Of a DNA stretch of 64,000 nucleotides, positions 11,492-23,368 are shown one piece after another. The notes under the pieces were generated by a model. It searched no databases. It worked only from the letters and a program-made list of their open reading frames with translations, and was not told the origin of the DNA. Position numbers and translations under genes: made by a program. The stretch's first letter is position 1. The number at the start of each line of letters is the position of its first letter. The DNA is from Malus domestica (Eukaryota; Streptophyta; Magnoliopsida; Rosales; Rosaceae): assembly GCF_042453785.1 (NCBI RefSeq), contig NC_091673.1, forward strand, positions 12,185,501 to 12,249,500. Direction: 5' to 3'.

Positions 11492-13260
11492 TCTATACTA
11501 AAACTCAAAATCAACTGTGTTACTGTTCATAAGCACAGTGTGTTTCCCATTTTGCCCCTATCAATTTTATATTATTACTTCTCTTGCCACTGCCTCAGAA
11601 AATATATATACGCTTTATATTTTTTTTGTTCCTCCTTCTCTCTTCCCTCTTGCCGTTCTCCCCGTTTTCAACTAGCCTTCGAACGAAAAACCCAACTTTC
11701 ACATGTTTTCTGGTGGTGGCCGGCCTGCAACCACAACTATTTAGTTCAGGACACTCCTAACAACATCATTCGAGCTTTGAATGCTCGAACCTACCCATTG
11801 ATTGAAGAGTTCCATAAGCACAGCTTGCGGCGTTTTTTCCGACGAGAATCTGATTTTATTCTGGCCAATTTCAGGCCTTTCTGACCTTTTTGTGGGTCTG
11901 GGGAAGGTAATTACTCTACACCCTTGAATTAGCTAAGGTTGTGAGCCTCTGTTTTCTAGCAAATACCCCTTTTTCGCAATTCTTTTCTTCATTTTTGCAT
12001 ACCCATTTCTCAATTCAACTTTTTTGTTTGTTTTTGATGATTTTTTTTTTATCAATGTTGATTTTGAATTTCAGTTTGAAGTTCAATTTTTTTTTTCTGG
12101 GTAATGTTTCCAATTATTTTTGTAATCTTTATATTTTTCGATGGATTTTTTATGACTAAATTTTTTATCTTTTCGTTTTGCAGTGGGCACTGAAGTTGGG
12201 TGGATGAAATCTTTTTCCTCCTCAGATCACCACCACCCCCTGTTAGGTTTTTCTTTTTTATTTCTTTTCTTTCTTCTTCGTTTTCTCTCTTCACTCTCGC
12301 ACTTCTCTCCGTGACTCTGCTAGCGATGACAACGAGTTGTTGCTGTCCGAACGCCTGTGAATTGGACCTCATTGTTACCGCTAGTCGTGTCCCGTTCATC
12401 TCAGGAACAAGAAACAGCTATTGCATGCCTCAAATCATTACTGTTTCGACGAGGGTTAACTTAACCCAATTTGTATTTTGATCTCTCTCTTTCTGCATTT
12501 TCGATAGGTTACAGTTTTTCAGGTTCTATTGAAAGCACATTGATTTTGCGTTAATTTGAGTCTTTGCGTTATGAATTCTGATATTTTGCGTTCAATTTGG
12601 GTTTTTGGAATTTCGAATTTGTACCCTTTGCTCTAATTAATTTTGATTTCGGCTGTTATTGTTGGGTCTGATTAAATTTCAAACCTTTCGTTTTCGTTCT
12701 CAAAGTTTTTCAGTTCTATCTATTAAATGTTTTCGTTCTCAAAATTTTTGAGTTCTATCTATTAAATATCAGTTAAAAGACCCGCATGTATTTACAGAAA
12801 TCATGTACAATTATTATGTATTTCATTCTAATTTTTGTTTGATTTTTAACAGTGTTATTTCAAATATGCTATCAGCCAAGACAACATGATGGGACTAACG
12901 TATTTTCCGCTTCATTGATGCAGAGAGAAAACAGTGGAATGACGTTGATGTTCAACATCTTCGTTTGGAAAACAAGATTTTTCCCAATTTGATGTGGAAT
13001 TAATGGGAGTTGGAGAAAACCAGTGAAGATCAAACTCTCTGAATTCTTCTCTTTGTTTCTAATTCTTATGAAGGACTTTGATATTCTGCATTTGGAACTT
13101 AGAATCAAGGTTCTAACTGGTTACCATATTTCAGCAGCCACTTTGCTCCAGATCTTTCCAGTTGAAATTCCTCTCCTTCACCCTTTGCATGTTGAATTTC
13201 ACATCATCATCATCTCCCTGGAGTTTGGTTCATACTAAATTTAGATGGTTTCACTTCATG
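11492..13260 (+). other. Possible non-coding transcript, gene relic or Helitron-like segment
   Basis: The segment starts with TCTATACTAAAACTC, which resembles 5' ends of plant Helitrons. It contains a plausible splice donor (GGGGAAG then GTAATTAC, about 11901) and acceptor (TTTTGCAG, ending near 12183), CT-rich leader-like sequence and several frames of 70-150 codons. None of the frames has a recognisable domain. A 41-bp unit with TTTTCGTTCTCAAA is tandemly duplicated at about 12690-12770. No Rep/helicase and no clear CTRR end hairpin was found, so all readings remain weak. Confidence 0.25.
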
Positions 13261-13500
13261 AAGGCTAACTGTTTATTTTAGGCCTGGAATATAATTTCTT
13301 GGAGAATGTACATTGTTGATGATAGTTTTTCGAACAATACTACCCCAAAAATTCTCCTCATGTTACCCTCAATGTAGGCATCGTATAACCATCATCCAAA
13401 CTTCTCAACCATTTAAGGGGCTCATTCCAACCAATGTCATTTGGTTGTAGAACAGCTTTGCAACTTTTTTTTGATCTCTTATATTCTGATTAGCATTTTA

Positions 13501-13540
13501 CTCTCTCTCTCTGTCTCTGTCTCTGTCTCTGTCTCTCTAA
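13501..13540. repeat. CT/CTGTCT microsatellite
   Basis: A (CT)n tract passes into four TCTCTG units and back to CT. It is a simple repeat and potentially length-variable. Confidence 0.9.
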
Positions 13541-15293
13541 TTTTCTATGCATATGAATTGTTTATTAAATATTTTTTTATTAATCACTACAGAGCACTTC
13601 TTTCTGATATTAGGTAATAAAACTACACAAGTTCTACCGTGAACATTACCATCCCGGCAACTCACAATTATGTAATACATTGTACGAACAAGTATCTTTT
13701 GTTCCTTATTGAATATAAAGATGTAAATAGACTTTATTCTATCCAGTACGTTGAACACAGTTTTAAGACCTGAGACATCGCGCGGGGGGCTCAGTCGCTT
13801 GTGTATAGCTATTTTAGCCATGCCCTAATCCCAATCATCCTTAAACTTTGTATTGTCAATCATTTCTTGCAAGTTGCAAATTAATCCCTATATAATTCAC
13901 AATTTTCCTACTGATCTCCCTCTTCCCTAACATTTAAAATTTAACAATTTAAGTTTTTTTAAAAGAATTTTCTCACTTGTTAGTTGCTAATTAAAAGGGA
14001 TTTAAAAGAGTAGTGTTTGGTCACATGTGAACTGGTTCATTCAATATTTAGTGAAAATATTTTTTATATTATGTTCATATTTGGTCAATAATTCATAATA
14101 TTAGTTAAGTAACGATTAATTGACACATGGTACTGAATAATTACTGTTGTCCCTACTTAACCAAGATTTTAATTAGCAATTAATATTACAGTCTAATAAT
14201 ATTTTTTTCTCTAAAAAAGTTAATTGTTATCAAAATCGTCAATTTGTTTAACACATATGAATTACCTAAATAATTTTTTTTTACTCGAAAAAGGGACTAG
14301 CTAGTGACTTTGCCTCAACAATTCACTATTCCGGGGGCCGGAAGGATTTAAAGAGACATTTCAGCCTCCCCTAGCCAGCATCATGCGGTATACCTACTCT
14401 TACTTACCAGTCAACATGAACAAGAAAAGTTGGGGGAGGTGCGGGAATGAGGTTTACTATACAATGGCCCAACAAACGGAAAATGACAAGGGGCCTAAAT
14501 TGTTGAAAGGCCCACATGCAAAACACATTATATTCAAAATCAAATGCTACAGAACCAAAGGGCCCAAAACTTGAGCGAGCATGAGAAAACGGTGAAGCGC
14601 CAAAATCTGGACTCAAGTACTTAAAACGGCAAATCGCGCACGTCTCGGGGACTGGTCGTTTAGAGTAGAGGAGGGCAACGTGGGTTCCGCAGTTGCTGCT
14701 CATTCCACACACTCCTTACAAAAACCGTCTTAAAAAACCACCTCTCCCACCCCCCACTTCCCCTTCCTATATTATCAAATTGAAAATCTGCAAATGTAAT
14801 GTAGTTTCTTTCCCGTTCGAACCCATCAGGTAAATGTAAAATACTTCAAGTTGATGTTTCTTCTGCAAGGCGATTTTCTATTCTAAACTACTCTAATTCG
14901 GGGGATGGGGGATTTAAACACGGGTGCAAAGGGACGGGATCACTAGCAAACTGACCTAACCACATATGCTTGAAGTTTAATTTTGAGAATGAAAATTGTG
15001 GCGTTGTTAGTAGCTACAAAAGGCGATTAGCATTAAATTTGCCTGATTTAAGTAACTCAAAATGCCACTGGTATTTCGGTCATTGTAAGAAAGTTGAATT
15101 ATTCAACCTCTGTATTTATCATTTGTGTGACCATTTTTTTTTATTCTTTTCTGAATTTAAATGGAATTTTTCAGATTGTGCACTGTGCTAGAATTTTTCT
15201 TATGGAAATTGCCAAGTCGCTTTGAAATGGCTACAATCTTATGTTTTTTAAATTTTATTTTATATTATTATTTTTTCCAGTTGCTGAGGAGAA
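13541..15293. other. Intergenic region and 5' flank of the DPD1-like gene
   Basis: The region holds a 94-codon minus-strand frame (13537-13821) without a recognisable domain. The sequence just before the exonuclease ATG (TTATTTTTTCCAG ending at 15280) looks like a 3' splice site, so the gene probably has an intron in its 5' UTR with the first exon further upstream. I could not place that exon. Confidence 0.4.
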
Positions 15294-16419
15294 ATGAGGG
15301 CGTGCGCCATGTTCTGTTCTAACTTGCAAGTACCTAAGTTTGGAGTTCAATCACCATCTCTTCGATTGGCATCTTTACGAAGAACACTAACAACAACAAC
15401 CGCTTTAAGCAAATCACCTTCGAAATCCTTCAGAAGCATACAATACTCCGATGCTCAAGCAACGATTTTGAATTTCGGTATTTTGAAGGATCTTGTGAAA
15501 ATATTTGTTCTAGACCTTGAAACCACCGGACTTTGCAGAAGGATAGGACATGTAACTGAAATCGCAGTCCGCGATCTTCAAGGCGGCAAGAACAGTTGCT
15601 TTCAAACCCTGGTGAACCCTCAACAAAATGTTCCAAATTCTAGCATCCACGGTATACCAACCAACATGGTGACACATTCAGATGTCCCGAGGTTTGTTTT
15701 TCTTTATACAAAAAGTGTCGATGCTATTAGTAGTTCCACCACTCATTATACGTTAGGTTACTTACGTGAGTTTTACATTCTTCGTCAGGAAGAGTTGGCA
15801 TTAGGCAATAACTTAATTAGAATTTGTCGTGTAGGATGGTGGAGTTGATTCCGATTCTTCTCGAATACATCAGAAGCAGGCAAGGACCTGGAGTGCAAGT
15901 TTTATTTGCAGCTCACAATGCACGGCGTTTCGACGTGCCCTTCTTAATCAAGGAATTCAGCTCCTGCTCGTTTGAAATTCCTCCTGACTGGCTGTTTCTG
16001 GACACCCTCGCACTGTCGCATGAGTTGAGGAAATTATACGGTAAGAGCTTCACATAATGTGTAGACAAGTTGGCTAGAGCAATGCACCATCCTTCCGCAC
16101 CTACGTTCGAAACCCCCCCCCTCCCTTAGTTTAGATTAGATAAATTAAAATACCGCTCAAACGCGGAAACAAACAGTGGGTTCTAATAATGCCATTGACA
16201 GGGCCAAAGGTTCCTCCAAAGATCTCTCTTGAGGGACTTAGTGAGTTCTACAAGATCACTAGAGAAGGTCCAAAACACAGGGCCATGGCAGATGTGAACT
16301 TGCTGACATCTATACTTCCAAACATGACTTCTGACCTCAACCTCGGCGTTGCGGACCTTTTGCAGAGGAGTTTCAAGGCTTCTGTCTGCAGTATTACCAT
16401 GAAGAAGAAGAAAAAATGA
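15294..16419 (+). CDS. DPD1: DPD1-like DEDDh 3'-5' exonuclease, organelle-targeted (three coding exons)
   Basis: Coding exons are 15294-15691, 15835-16040 and 16202-16419. All introns are GT-AG, and joining gives 273 residues. Exo I is VLDLETTG (D74, E76), Exo II is HNARRFD (H160, D166) and Exo III is HRAMAD (H227, D232), so the DEDDh residues are all present. Residues 1-50 are rich in Arg, Ser and Thr, as in a mitochondrial or plastid presequence. The order and spacing match Arabidopsis DPD1, an Mg-dependent exonuclease that degrades organelle DNA in pollen and in senescing or starved leaves. The second intron carries a tRNA-like repeat. The identification as DPD1 rather than another plant DnaQ-type exonuclease rests on remembered similarity (e.g. 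DVPR, ITREGPKHRA), so orthology is not proved. Confidence 0.9.
16058..16165 (+). repeat. tRNA-like SINE fragment in intron 2 of the exonuclease gene
   Basis: AGTTGGCTAGAGCAATGCAC resembles a pol III A box, and ACGTTCGAAACC about 30 bases later a B box. A C-run and a TTTAGATTAGATAAATTAAA tail follow. It does not fold convincingly as a tRNA, and a SINE relic is the likely origin. Confidence 0.5.
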
Positions 16420-17085
16420 AGAACTCAATCTGCAAGCATATGTTAATATACCATAGTTTTTTTTTTCCTGTTTTGTTTTGTTTTCCTTGTACAATTGTCA
16501 TCGACCTTTTCCCCTGAAATATTATAGATGCACATGTGGTATGAAATGAATCACTAGTGCAGTTGATGTTTATAGTACAGGAATCACTCGTTAGAGTAGA
16601 CAATTACAAACCCACAAGAAACACTTGCCGAAATATATATCAAAATATATGTTTAAGGAACTGTAAAAAGACAATTACTCCCAATTTATATCTTAATTTT
16701 CGAAAAACAACAAAAGGAGTCGTTTCACAATTGAATTCAAGTTGGATTAAACTAATGTAAGTCAATCCACAAAGAATTGTTTGTGAAGCAAAACAAATCT
16801 TATTTATGACATATTTAGGTATTTGAAGTCAAAGAAGTCATGAATCGATACAAGAAACAATAAGAATAAGAAAGTATGTGTAACAGATAAACAACCACTC
16901 TTAGATATCCATACCCAAGATTTTTAGGAATGCAATACCAAAATGATGTGAGAACCATTTACCTTCATGCATTAGTTGTTTTTTGTTTTGAGATGAAAAA
17001 GTATTTTGAATTAGTTGTTACTAAACACATAATATGATATGAAAGAAAATGATATCTACTCATTGTAATTCATTATTTGTAAGCA
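16420..17085. other. 3' flank of the exonuclease gene; no gene seen
   Basis: The sequence is AT-rich with short frames only. The 3' UTR probably ends within the first 150-200 bases, near AAATATTATAGATG, but no canonical AATAAA fixes it. Confidence 0.4.
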
Positions 17086-17796
17086 CTGTTCTAAAAATCT
17101 CCGTCTAGTACCGTCTAAGCCCCGATTAGGCATTAGGCAGTTGACCATTGCCCCTATTAATCCTCAGATGTTTGAAAGTTAGGAAAGGGCACTTAGACTT
17201 GCTTAGGCACCCACTAGACTCGCCTACGTCATACTCTCACTTAGACAAAAAATAAATAATTTTCATTTTGCATTTTATTTTATCAATAAATTGTAAAAGA
17301 TTTGTTGAATACTTAGATGACTACCCATTATATGCTTGTTCTCCATGTTTTCAATATGTTCTAATACTTTATAATATGCCATTCTATTTTACTATTTATT
17401 TATTCCAATACAATTATGTCTTTTTTTTTAAGCCTAAGCCCTCTACCCGTCGCCTGACTAGACAAAAATTAAAAAAAAAAATCATTTGATTCGTCCATCC
17501 TCCAAAAAAGAAATAAACAAAGTTCAGTTGTTGAGCGAAAAATGGGAAATTCGTGGAAAGTTACAATCCCCACCACGCAATAGTTCACCTACACGCCTTC
17601 ATTGATGTTGTTTTTTGGCCGGAAGACTAGCGCCGAAGCGCATTTTAGAATCTTGTTTGTAAGTAAACATGCTTTTAAGGTTAGTATCTCATCCAAGATA
17701 CCTATGCGCTAGACGCCTACACGCCTAAGGCCTCTCGACGCTTAAGCGGTAGACCCCTGTCTGTTGCCGGGCTAGTGTCTAACGCATTTTAGAACT
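17086..17796. mobile_element. Inverted-repeat element with CTAGGC/GCCTA-rich ends (same family as 37046-37587)
   Basis: The left end TGTTCTAAAAATCTCCGTCT is mirrored on the right by GCATTTTAGAAC. Subterminal GCCTA, CTAGACGCC and similar blocks match the better-preserved copy at 37 kb. The unit GCATTTTAGAA...AACATGC(T/C)TTTAAGGTTAGTAT occurs twice (about 17640-17698 and 17782-17840), so this copy is rearranged. Non-coding. Confidence 0.5.
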
Positions 17797-18600
17797 TTAT
17801 TTATAAATAAACATGCCTTTAAGGTTAGTATATATCATCCAAGTTACAATTTAACAGCACCAACAACGGCTGAGATTTATATATATTGTGATTGCTCGTA
17901 ACCTATCCTGTTGGAGCCACCAAACCGCCCCCTCAAGTTTTAGGTCCAAACCGCCCCCGCAAGTTTTAGGTCCAAATTTATGAGACGTGCCAAAATTCCA
18001 AAACGTGGGCAAGAAGGCGGGCGAGACAACACGAAAAGTGAAAACCGCGTCAACTCACAAACAGTACCAAGTGGCTCACGAACTATAGGAGACCCAAAAA
18101 AAAAAAAAAAGAAAAAAAAAGAAGAAAAAGATAAACTACAAAACCACGGACTCGGCACGTGTGAATAGCAATTCACACACGTACTCAGTCCGATGAAATC
18201 CATGTACGCAGATTAATCAATTAATCCGAATTCTTAAAATTTGATCAAACGGTTAAAATTACTATAACTTTTAAAAGGATCCATTGTTTGAAATTATTGG
18301 ATCAAATTTTAAGGACCCGGATTAATTGATTGGTGGGCTTTGGTGGGAGAGATCTGGAGGGAATCTCTTCCTTGCATGGCTCAGCTCAGGGAGAATATTT
18401 TTATTGTGAGCGGAACACGGGTGGTACACTATGTGTTTTTATATAAATGGTGGAAAGTTTTATTTTTCAAGTTATTAACTTTTTAACACATACATCTCAT
18501 CATTTTTATAATGATAAGTGATGTACCATCCGTGTTCCGGTTACAAAAATCTCATCAGCTCGGGTAGCTGGCACTCCCCGAAATTCACCGGAACGCGCGA
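17797..18600. other. Intergenic region upstream of the Di19 gene
   Basis: A 30-bp unit, CAAGTTTTAGGTCCAAA with a CCGCCCCC start, is repeated in tandem at about 17922-17976. A small hairpin-type repeat occupies about 18215-18340 (AAAATTTGATCAAA versus TTGGATCAAATTTTAAGGA). An A-rich tract lies at 18095-18135. Confidence 0.5.
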
Positions 18601-18623
18601 GGGTATTTCCGGCACGCGAGTAC

Positions 18624-18630
18624 TATAAAA
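18624..18630 (+). promoter_or_regulatory. TATA box of the Di19 gene
   Basis: TATAAAA in CTATAAAAGGCGG lies 229 bases before the ATG at 18859. A CT-rich leader (CTCTCTCTCACAC) follows, as in many plant 5' UTRs. The start site probably lies near 18655. Confidence 0.7.
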
Positions 18631-18858
18631 GGCGGTTAAACCCTCTCCGGAAGTTCGGTAGAGGGTCTCTGCTGTGTTCTCTCTCTCACACGCAATTTCT
18701 TGGTCGCTTCCTCACACACTCACACCACACACCCACTCTTTATCTATCGTCTCCATTTTTCTTTCTAGGGTTTCAAATTTCACAAATACGGACCCTCAAA
18801 TTCCGATTGGAGCTCCGAATTCTTAGTCGCCGTGATTTGATTTTGTACTGCATAGAAA

Positions 18859-21136
18859 ATGGACTCTGATAATTTGTGGAGCAGTCTCTTCTCGACCTCC
18901 TCGTCGAGGCGGTACCAATCGCGATCCGGTGAGTTTTCCCGAACTGCCCCTGGCGGTGTTCATTGTTTGTTGTTAATTTTCTTGATTTTTTGTGGGTAGT
19001 TTTTGGTGCTGATGATTGCGGTTTGTGTCGTGCAGATCTGTTTTCGCACGAAGAGACTGACGGAGACGATGAGTTAAAGGCCGAGTTTTTGTGCCCTTTC
19101 TGCGCCGAGGATTTTGATGTCGTTGGGCTTTGCTGCCACATCGATGAGGAGCATCCGGTGGAGGCTAAGAACGGGGTATTTTGTTCGGTTTCACTTTTTT
19201 TAGTTTAATTTTGTAAGTTTTACAGTTCAATTAATTTGTTTCTAGCTTAACTAGAAAAGTGGTTGTTCGAAATGTGTGAAGATACGAACTTTCGAGATTT
19301 CATTAGTTTTTCCCTTGTAAATTTTAATGATTGCGTTTTGTTGGTAGTCTAGTTTTCGTTTCGGCTTAGAAAGCAACAATTTTTGTTGTGTTTAGTTTCA
19401 CTTGTCTTGTAATTTAGGAAGAAGCTGTATGAGTCTGTATAGAGTGAGTTAACGTTTGGGGCGGAAATGTTTCACTGTCAAGGCATACAAAATGATGCTA
19501 GCAGTTTACTTGGTTTTCTCTTGGGGTTTGGCTGTGATTGTGAAAGGGTTTTTTTTGTCGAGTAGGACTTCCATTTGAGTAGGGTTGAGTTGCAAATTAG
19601 TGGGTTACGTTGAGGGGTGATTCATGTAGTATATGATGGTGTAGAGAGGGGATGGTTTTCATTTAGACAGTTGATCATCTTAGTACGACATTTTTTCTTC
19701 AAGCTTTAATAGACCGACAATATTGGTATTCTTCCTTGCTAGTTTTGTGTGGGGTGTTGAAGACTGCTATCGGGCCCCTGTTCATTGAGTGTCTTTATGA
19801 TGGGTTTGAGCCAACCTCGTGGTTACTTTCTTTGTTGATATACAGATATGTAACTTTCAGGTCTACATGGTGTTTTAATTAATAGGGAAGGAATGTTTCT
19901 CTTGGGATGTTCCCTTTTTCTTGGATTTCTATGAAACCAAATGGTCATTTCCTTTCCTTTTTCCAGGTCTGTCCTGTTTGTGCGAAAAGGGTGGGAGCAA
20001 ACCTTGTGAGCCATATTACTACACAACACGGGAGTTTGTTAAAGATATCCTTTCATCTGGATTTCTGTGTTTGTTTTGGTTATGATTTACATGCATGCTC
20101 ATTGTGCCATTAAAGTTGGTTCGCTAATGTAAGGATGATTTTTATCGTTTAGGTAGTTGGTTAAAGCCATCTAAATAGCGGTGTGACAGGAATCATGTGT
20201 CTAGATAAAACCTTTATCTTCACTGGTATTTCAATTTCAGCAAAATTATGTTCAGATATCTAATTCACTCTCGCATATCTTAATCTGTCTGGCCAGCAAG
20301 CAGACTAGTTATTATAATGTGATTGATTATAACCATGACCTTGTTCCCTTTGTTGACACTTCCTGTATTTCCACCAGTCACTTTACTCTGCTACCATGGT
20401 ATTTTTCTTGCATAAAAACTTTGATAACTTTCCCTTCCATGTTTATTTTTGGTTTGGCATGTATATTTTTTAGTCCAGAGTGAGTGTCATGTGCTCCTTG
20501 ACTATACATTACGTTCAGCGCAAGAGGAAATTTCGCAGGGGATCTAGTTCAACATTTTCTATGTTAAGGAAAGAGCTGCGAGAAGGAAGTTTACAATCCC
20601 TTCTAGGAGGGTCTTCATTCCTTTCCTCAAACACTGAAGCTGATCCTTTGTTGTCTTCTTTTATATTTAACCCTCCCACTGCTGATGAGGATGTGAGTAC
20701 AAAGCCGCATCCTTTAGTTGAACCATCTTTTGTAAAGGAGAGCACAAAGGAAGAGGTCTCAGAAAGGTATGAGCGTCATCACCACTTTACAACTTTTAGC
20801 TTTTTCTTTCCGTTTTATGTTTTTGGTGGCTGAGTAATAAATTAGAGTCCTCATATCTTGAATTTTTTTAGGTATGTAGAACAATAGATGTGTAGGGATA
20901 GCATCTAGGGATTGTCTTGAGGTCTGGATTTACAACAGATATATCATGTGTGCTGATTATGTGTTTCCGTTGTGTGCTGTGAATTTATTATGATTTCTTC
21001 AAGGTCTAACACTTGTCTATGATGCAACAGAAGCGTTCAACAGCCACCCTTATCTCGCAAGGACCAAGAGGAGCAGGCACGGAGGTGTGAGTTTGTTCAA
21101 GGATTGCTCATGTCGACTATTCTTGATGATTTATGA
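18859..21136 (+). CDS. DI19: Di19-type drought-induced zinc-finger protein (five exons, one U12 AT-AC intron)
   Basis: Exons are 18859-18928, 19036-19175, 19967-20044, 20513-20766 and 21031-21136, giving 215 residues with all junctions in phase. The start is MDSDNLWSSLF. Two Di19 fingers follow: CPFC (43-46) with HIDEEH (58-63), and CPVC (72-75) with HITTQH (86-91). Next comes a basic QRKRKFRR stretch (98-105), a probable nuclear signal, then an LGGSS...DPLLSSF region and the family's C-terminal FVQGLLMSTILDDL. Di19 proteins are nuclear regulators in drought, salt and ABA responses and are often phosphorylated by calcium-dependent kinases. Introns 1, 2 and 4 are GT-AG. Intron 3 starts ATATCCTTT and ends AC. 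Length and domain order are normal for the family. Confidence 0.96.
20045..20512 (+). other. U12-type AT-AC intron in the Di19 gene
   Basis: The donor ATATCCTTTC matches the U12 consensus exactly, and the intron ends TACATTAC before GTTCAGCGC. A branch-site candidate, TCCTTGAC, lies at 20495-20502, with its A 11 bases before the acceptor boundary. Removing it joins LLK to VQRKRKFRR in phase 0, the arrangement expected for Di19. No GT-AG alternative gives the conserved reading. Confidence 0.9.
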
Positions 21137-23368
21137 GATAGAAGAGTGTAGTGGGAGTTGTGGAAGTGATAAGTTATTAGGAGCAGAGCGCAGAGCGTAA
21201 GTAATACGAGAGGGAAGAAAGTGGTGCTATTTATGTAACAATCGGTAAGAGTTAGATGATAACAACAACAGCTATGTATTCGTAATGTACTCGGACCTTG
21301 ATGTGTATAATGAAAATATGGAATAATTTATCCACTCTCTGCGTTTGCCTTCTTTCTTGTACATTTTCTTGATAGCTACAAACTCGAAAGGAATGGTGAC
21401 ACTTTAGGTTAGATATGGCATAGGGGCACTTGAGGCTCGTTAGTGGACTGCGATTGGATTTGAGTGGAGGTCTTAATGTCACCGGTGATGGTTTGCAACT
21501 TTTTTTTTTTTTTTTTCCATAAATAGTTTTGCATGGATTTTCTGCGTTGGGTGTGCGGGGAGGGGGATGTGAGGATTTGAGCCTCTTCTACTAGATTGGC
21601 TTCAATTATTATGTTCTCTGCTTGCACTCCTTTGATTTTTTGTCAATTGATTTCATTTGATTTAGTTCACTATTAAGAGTAGAACAAGAGAGATGAGTGC
21701 ACGTGGACGTGGAGCAAAGGAGGAAATGTAGAATTACCACTTGCTGGAAATTATAATCGGACGTAAAAACCAAACGACATTTTAGTGAATTCTAAAACCA
21801 CGTTATTCTAACAAATTCCTAAAACTTCTTAAAACTACGGCGGCAAGCCACATATGTTGTAGTTAATTTCCTCCATTGGTTTATACAAGGATTTAACTTA
21901 AGTGGTAGTTTGTGGTACCAAATAGTAGTATTATTCAAGCTTGCTTTTAGGGTGGGTTGCCAGCTTCATGTTTTAGAAGCCTTAAGGCTCGGCGTTCTGC
22001 CCCCCAAGAGTAATGCAAAATCAATCAACTTTTTCAACTATATTTGTAAATCATGTGATGTGTCGCAAATACGAAATAAGCACGTTAATCAATATTTAAG
22101 TAATAATCTAATCATCAACAACCACGTCACATGGTCTACAAAATACAGTTTTCCTAGCTTTACCCTTAGCGTAACCATAACCCTACTAAACGTTTAGTCT
22201 ATGACTAGCATAAATGTCCATCTTTCAAAACTTCAACAGGGAAATAGAAAATGCTGCACGATGGCAGAGGCCTCGTGCCATGGAAGTCCCACTTCACAGT
22301 GAGTTGTTCTTTCCGCCGTATTCGCATGAACTAATGAACACTAATATTATACTTGAAATGGAAAGAACGAGCTGACTTTCCAAATCGGGCTTGGCCTAGA
22401 TTTGACAATATACCCTGCTCTCAATTTCCTTTCCCAATTTATTGGCTTGTCTCTCTTTTATGGAATGGAAGGAAACATGCAGATCAGACTTGGAGAGTTT
22501 GAACTTTGAATGCTGGTCTTATAACAAGTCCCCTGGATAACACTCCCATGTGCACCCATCGAGATCCTAGACCCGTCCAGGCGTAGGGCAGGCACGGGAG
22601 AAACTTACCAATAACTAGGATGTCACCGTGACAATATTCCAAGAAAATCACGCATGACAATGCATGATTAGCTTAGAATACTACTACAACATCCCAATTG
22701 CATGGAAGTCCTTCACAGCAGGCACATACGATGTGCCATCAGGATAGAGCATGAATGCAAGGACACAACCAAATTGTTCATCATAACTCACTGCTACTCT
22801 GCTATAAGATCACATTATACATTAACAAAACATGTTCGCGTTGAACTTTACTGCTAATTCATACACGGTGTGATTAAACATACTAAACAAAAGGCACCTC
22901 TACATACAGAGATAAGTTAAACATATTTTCATCATCATCTAAATAGTAATTGAAAAATTGTCAACATCTACTTACTTGTTCCTGAATCCTCAGAGATCAT
23001 CACCCTAAACCGCCAAATTGTGGAAAGCAAATAGACTAAGAGTCGTCATCATAATGCCTGATGCAATACATGATGCCCGTTCTGAAGCACACTTCCCATA
23101 TTAAAAGGCCTTTATTAACGATAATTTCATCACTATTCTTCTTTCAGCCTATCAAAGCCCTCACAAAGCCAAAATCACTCTTAATCCTCCTTTGATGATA
23201 ATATAAGATATCAAGGGCCAAGTCTGTAATATAACGACAGGAGTGCGAACTGACATCCAACCGATAACATGAAAAACTGGCCCGTGAAAAGGGTTTTTGT
23301 CATCAGTAGGTTATATCCCTTTTACATTGGGATGATAACTGCAAGCTGATTAGAGATAATTCTCCTTC
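21137..23368. other. Convergent 3' flanks of the Di19 and DUF789 genes
   Basis: The first few hundred bases hold the Di19 3' UTR, with TATAATGAAAATATGGAATAAT as a possible polyadenylation region near 21310. The last part holds the DUF789 3' UTR on the other strand. No coding exon is supported between. Confidence 0.5.

Noticed and set aside
13537-13821. OB-fold (RPA-like) protein fragment
   Set aside because: The 94-codon frame has a vague likeness only. No motif could be named, and no second exon was found.
18095-18135. Lys-rich small protein from the A-rich tract
   Set aside because: The Lys run is a translated poly-A/AAG tract in non-coding DNA.
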